Shown piece after piece: positions 7,002 through 8,729 of a stretch of DNA of 8,729 nt. The number at the start of each line of letters is the position of its first letter. The stretch's first letter is position 1. The notes beneath the pieces are model-generated. The model saw nothing but the letters and a program-made list of their open reading frames with translations, was not told the origin of the DNA and ran no database searches. This DNA is from Chloroflexota bacterium (GTDB taxonomy: Bacteria > Chloroflexota > UBA4733): positions 1 to 8,729 of the forward strand of contig JAMDCW010000013.1 in the NCBI GenBank assembly GCA_023489405.1. The letters are read 5' to 3'. Made by a program: the position numbers and the translations under genes.

Positions 7002-8282
7002 CTAGCGGAAGACGAGAGGAGTGACAAGTCGCTCCCGCGGTAGAGCACACTCACCATCATTCCAATCCACCGCCTCAGGAACGCTCAACCAGTACTCCGC
7101 CTCTTCCAGTAGCACAGCGGTCGGTAGCAACGCCATGCAGAGCGGCTCAACCAAACCGAGGCGGCACTCAGCCGTTCGCAGCAAGTCATAGCACGGGCTG
7201 CAAGGAAGGTTGGTATGCACAACCGAGGCACGATCCGTGTACGGATGATACGTCCTAGGAGATGTAGGCCCGAACACTACCACGACCGGCGTGCCAGCCG
7301 CCGCCGCGAGATGAGCCGGAGCAGAATCCCCCGTCAACACCAAGGCCGCTCCGGCGACAAGCGCAACAAGCTGCTGGAGCGATGTCCAGCCAATGAGGTC
7401 AACTACATCGCCACCAAAGTGCTCAAGAAAAATACGAGCCAGCGGCCGGTCGTCCTGGATACCGGTCAGCACGATACCAACATTGTGGCGCTCCTGCAGG
7501 TGACGTGCCACCGTCGCCCAGCCGGCAGGCCGGTAGCGCTTTGCTGAACCATTGTGCGATCCGAGACTCAGTACAACATAGCGCTTCCCGCTCATCCCTA
7601 CCTCACACAGAAGATCATCTCGCCAGCGCAACAACTCCGGAGGGATCACGAGCCGTGGTAAGGTACCAACAGCAGCCGCGCCGGCAGCTTCCACTATCCG
7701 CCCACTCCAGCGCACCTCGTGATCCTCTCTCCCAGCAATAGCGCGCTTATACCGCCTACCTTCAACGGCTAGGGTAAACAGCGCCGGATAGGCTTCTCCC
7801 GCATAGCCAACCCGATGCCGCGCACCACTCGCCCACGCAAAGAGGCAGGCGAACTCCCCAAACAGACTCAACGCCAGATCAAAGCGCTCTGCTCGCAGTG
7901 TGCGAATTAATCGCAGCAACGCCCAAAAGCTGGATGGCGTCAGCCACCAGCGAAGACGGCGGATTTCGAGCGGACGGTAGGTATATATCATATCGATGGC
8001 CGGGTAAAACTGGGCAATCCCTGCTGCTTCTGGGGTGCAGAGCAGCACGATACGTGCCTCCGGCCAGCGCCGCCGTACGGCATCCACCGCCGGTAGAGAC
8101 ATCACCAGGTCACCCAAAAGATCCAAGCGTACGATCAAGATACGCCCGATACGATCTTCCCCAGGACGATGCGCGGGCGGTACACGCAGACGTCGATCGA
8201 TCAGACCGACGATCATCCATAAGAGCTCCAGAAAGCGCCCAATGCTCCGACGAGCCATCCTACGCAAAGTCCGCTTGAGCAG
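7002..8282 (-). CDS. Glycosyltransferase family 9 (heptosyltransferase-like)
   Basis: GT9 enzymes are GT-B-fold transferases that add sugars, classically ADP-heptose to lipopolysaccharide core, at the inner face of the membrane. Numbered from the ATG at 8258 plus 8 (the CTG start, 426 residues), the N-terminal domain has ILIVRLDLLGDLVMSLPA near 48-65 with the RxDxxGD signature. The C-terminal nucleotide-sugar domain has VVLSLGSHNGSAKRYRP near 236-252 and LTGDSAPAHLAAAAGTP near 316-332, followed by VVVFGPTSP. A cysteine cluster (CSPCY, ECRL, LCM at about 361-383) matches the C-P-C...C...CM segment seen in many GT9 proteins. The N-terminus is basic with a hydrophobic stretch (LLWMIVGLI) that could sit at the membrane. 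The CTG start is chosen because AAGGAGG lies 6 nt upstream and an in-frame TGA sits just before it. TTG at 8267 and ATG at 8258 are in frame but have no well-spaced site. The acceptor is unknown, and a non-LPS surface glycan is equally possible. Confidence 0.92.
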   Translation of the reverse strand: MLKRTLRRMARRSIGRFLELLWMIVGLIDRRLRVPPAHRPGEDRIGRILIVRLDLLGDLVMSLPAVDAVRRRWPEARIVLLCTPEAAGIAQFYPAIDMIYTYRPLEIRRLRWWLTPSSFWALLRLIRTLRAERFDLALSLFGEFACLFAWASGARHRVGYAGEAYPALFTLAVEGRRYKRAIAGREDHEVRWSGRIVEAAGAAAVGTLPRLVIPPELLRWRDDLLCEVGMSGKRYVVLSLGSHNGSAKRYRPAGWATVARHLQERHNVGIVLTGIQDDRPLARIFLEHFGGDVVDLIGWTSLQQLVALVAGAALVLTGDSAPAHLAAAAGTPVVVVFGPTSPRTYHPYTDRASVVHTNLPCSPCYDLLRTAECRLGLVEPLCMALLPTAVLLEEAEYWLSVPEAVDWNDGECALPRERLVTPLVFR

Positions 8283-8288
8283 TAGTCC

Positions 8289-8295
8289 CCTCCTT
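8289..8295 (-). promoter_or_regulatory. Consensus ribosome binding site upstream of the GT9 gene
   Basis: AAGGAGG is a perfect anti-16S complement. It is 6 nt from the CTG at 8282, 21 nt from TTG at 8267 and 30 nt from ATG at 8258. Only CTG is at a productive distance and in frame with the glycosyltransferase. In another frame the site lies inside a 16-codon ORF (8260-8310). Confidence 0.6.
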
Positions 8296-8339
8296 CACCG
8301 ACGACACCATCCTACCAATCTCCGTGCACCAAGAGCGTC

Positions 8340-8388
8340 ATAGTTCCTTCGCCACCGTGCTCTCCATTACTTACAATCCCTCTGCCGG
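8340..8388 (+). repeat. Left arm of a 49-bp perfect inverted repeat
   Basis: These 49 bases are the exact reverse complement of 8681-8729. The match starts at the A of 8340 and ends at the GG of 8387-8388, after which the two arms diverge. The arm lies 58 bp upstream of the CTG start of the GT9 gene. On the minus strand it reads CCGGCAGAGGGATTGTAA followed by ATGGAGAGCACGG. Confidence 0.97.
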
Positions 8389-8680
8389 AAGAGAGAACAT
8401 CGGGAAGCTAAGATCATCGTAGCTCATCCACACTGACTCGCCGCTGAGAACTGGCGCAAAAAAGCCAGACCTCGCTATCATCTTCAAAAACGCATCCCAC
8501 CTCAATCCCCAAACTGCGGCTGAATTGATCAAAATGGACAGATCACCCAAAGGAAAGAGGCGCCCACAACCTGTGATGATGAACTTCTGGAAGCTACGGT
8601 GGGCTTCAAGGCCAGCACTTGTTGAGCGTGCTCTCGAACACTGCTTGCCCTATTCCGATCCCGATAAACCTACCGATGCA
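8389..8680. other. Interior of the inverted-repeat unit, no confident gene
   Basis: This stretch between the arms holds only short open frames. On the plus strand, 8534-8698 encodes 54 residues (MDRSPKGKRRPQPVMMNFWK...), ending inside the right arm. On the minus strand, 8371-8481 encodes 36 residues ending inside the left arm. A 42-codon minus-strand frame (8417-8542) without a start codon reads like protein (FDQFSRSLGIEVGCVFEDD), then meets TGA at 8414-8416. None has a clear ribosome site. A small hairpin-capable CTGGC/GCCAG pair flanks an A-run near 8453-8470. The segment may be non-coding or a decayed gene. Confidence 0.4.
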
Positions 8681-8729
8681 CCGGCAGAGGGATTGTAAGT
8701 AATGGAGAGCACGGTGGCGAAGGAACTAT
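8681..8729 (+). repeat. Right arm of the 49-bp perfect inverted repeat
   Basis: This is the exact reverse complement of 8340-8388 and reaches the last base of the window, so the repeat may continue beyond it. On the plus strand it contains an AGAGGG followed 10 nt later by an ATG at 8702 (MESTVAKEL...). The reading frame is still open at the edge. In the left arm the same frame stops after nine codons, so a partial gene beginning here cannot be excluded. Confidence 0.97.

Larger units (their letters stand above)
8340..8729. mobile_element. MITE-like unit, or a remnant of a mobile element, with no transposase
   Basis: The unit is 390 bp: two 49-bp perfect inverted repeats around 292 bp with no recognisable protein. 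This size and structure fits a miniature inverted-repeat element mobilised in trans. Because the right arm coincides with the window end, neither the outer boundary nor a target-site duplication can be checked. The arms could also be longer than seen. Alternatives are two separate copies of a short repeat in opposite orientation, or an inverted-duplication assembly artefact at a contig end. No IS family can be named from the arm sequence. Confidence 0.45.

Noticed and set aside
7898..8343. Plus-strand frames of 126 and 102 codons opposite the GT9 gene
   Set aside because: They are arginine- and serine-rich antisense translations of the GT9 N-terminal region, with no ribosome site or motif.
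8453..8470. CTGGC/GCCAG hairpin with an A/T run as a terminator
   Set aside because: The homopolymer run is in the loop rather than after the stem, and no gene end lies nearby.
8340..8729. The 49-bp repeat as a CRISPR repeat or a phage attachment site
   Set aside because: There are only two copies, in opposite orientation, with a 292-bp interval and no cas or integrase gene. Inverted orientation rules out a direct-repeat array or an att pair.

Overview
The window holds six protein-coding genes, all on the minus strand, so transcription runs from right to left. The right end carries a 49-bp perfect inverted repeat around a short gene-poor segment. By eye the base composition is mid-50s percent GC. 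The gene content (pyruvate,phosphate dikinase, a GT9 glycosyltransferase, a Gfo/Idh/MocA oxidoreductase, a DUF72 protein and an FGGY sugar kinase) indicates a bacterium that uses sugars and makes a surface glycan. The overall flavour recalls Chloroflexota or another deep-branching, possibly thermophilic lineage. That placement is only an impression, because no rRNA or other phylogenetic marker is present.

In the direction of transcription, the right edge (8340-8729) is a MITE-like inverted-repeat unit whose right arm reaches the last base of the window. Downstream of its left arm begins a GT9 (heptosyltransferase-like) gene. Its only well-placed start is a CTG codon at 8282, six bases after a perfect AAGGAGG. 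A Gfo/Idh/MocA dehydrogenase follows 60 bp later with a strong ribosome binding site. An unrecognised 158-residue soluble protein comes next, with its own convincing promoter and Shine-Dalgarno sequence.

After a 161-bp gap come a DUF72 (YecE-like) TIM-barrel protein and, 8 bp downstream, an FGGY carbohydrate kinase, which look like one transcription unit. About 100 bp further on starts pyruvate,phosphate dikinase (ppdK), which runs off the left edge. It lacks roughly the last 75 residues, including the catalytic cysteine of the PEP/pyruvate domain. It also has a 43-residue Ala/Glu-rich insertion compared with the Clostridium symbiosum enzyme.

Functionally, the kinase would phosphorylate an incoming sugar, the Gfo-type enzyme would oxidise or reduce a sugar or polyol derivative, and PPDK interconverts pyruvate and PEP. 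No transporter or regulator is visible, so a shared pathway is only inferred from proximity and common direction. I found no tRNA, rRNA, CRISPR array, recognisable transposase or defence system. The items that most deserve a second look are the inverted-repeat unit, the CTG start and the PPDK insertion.
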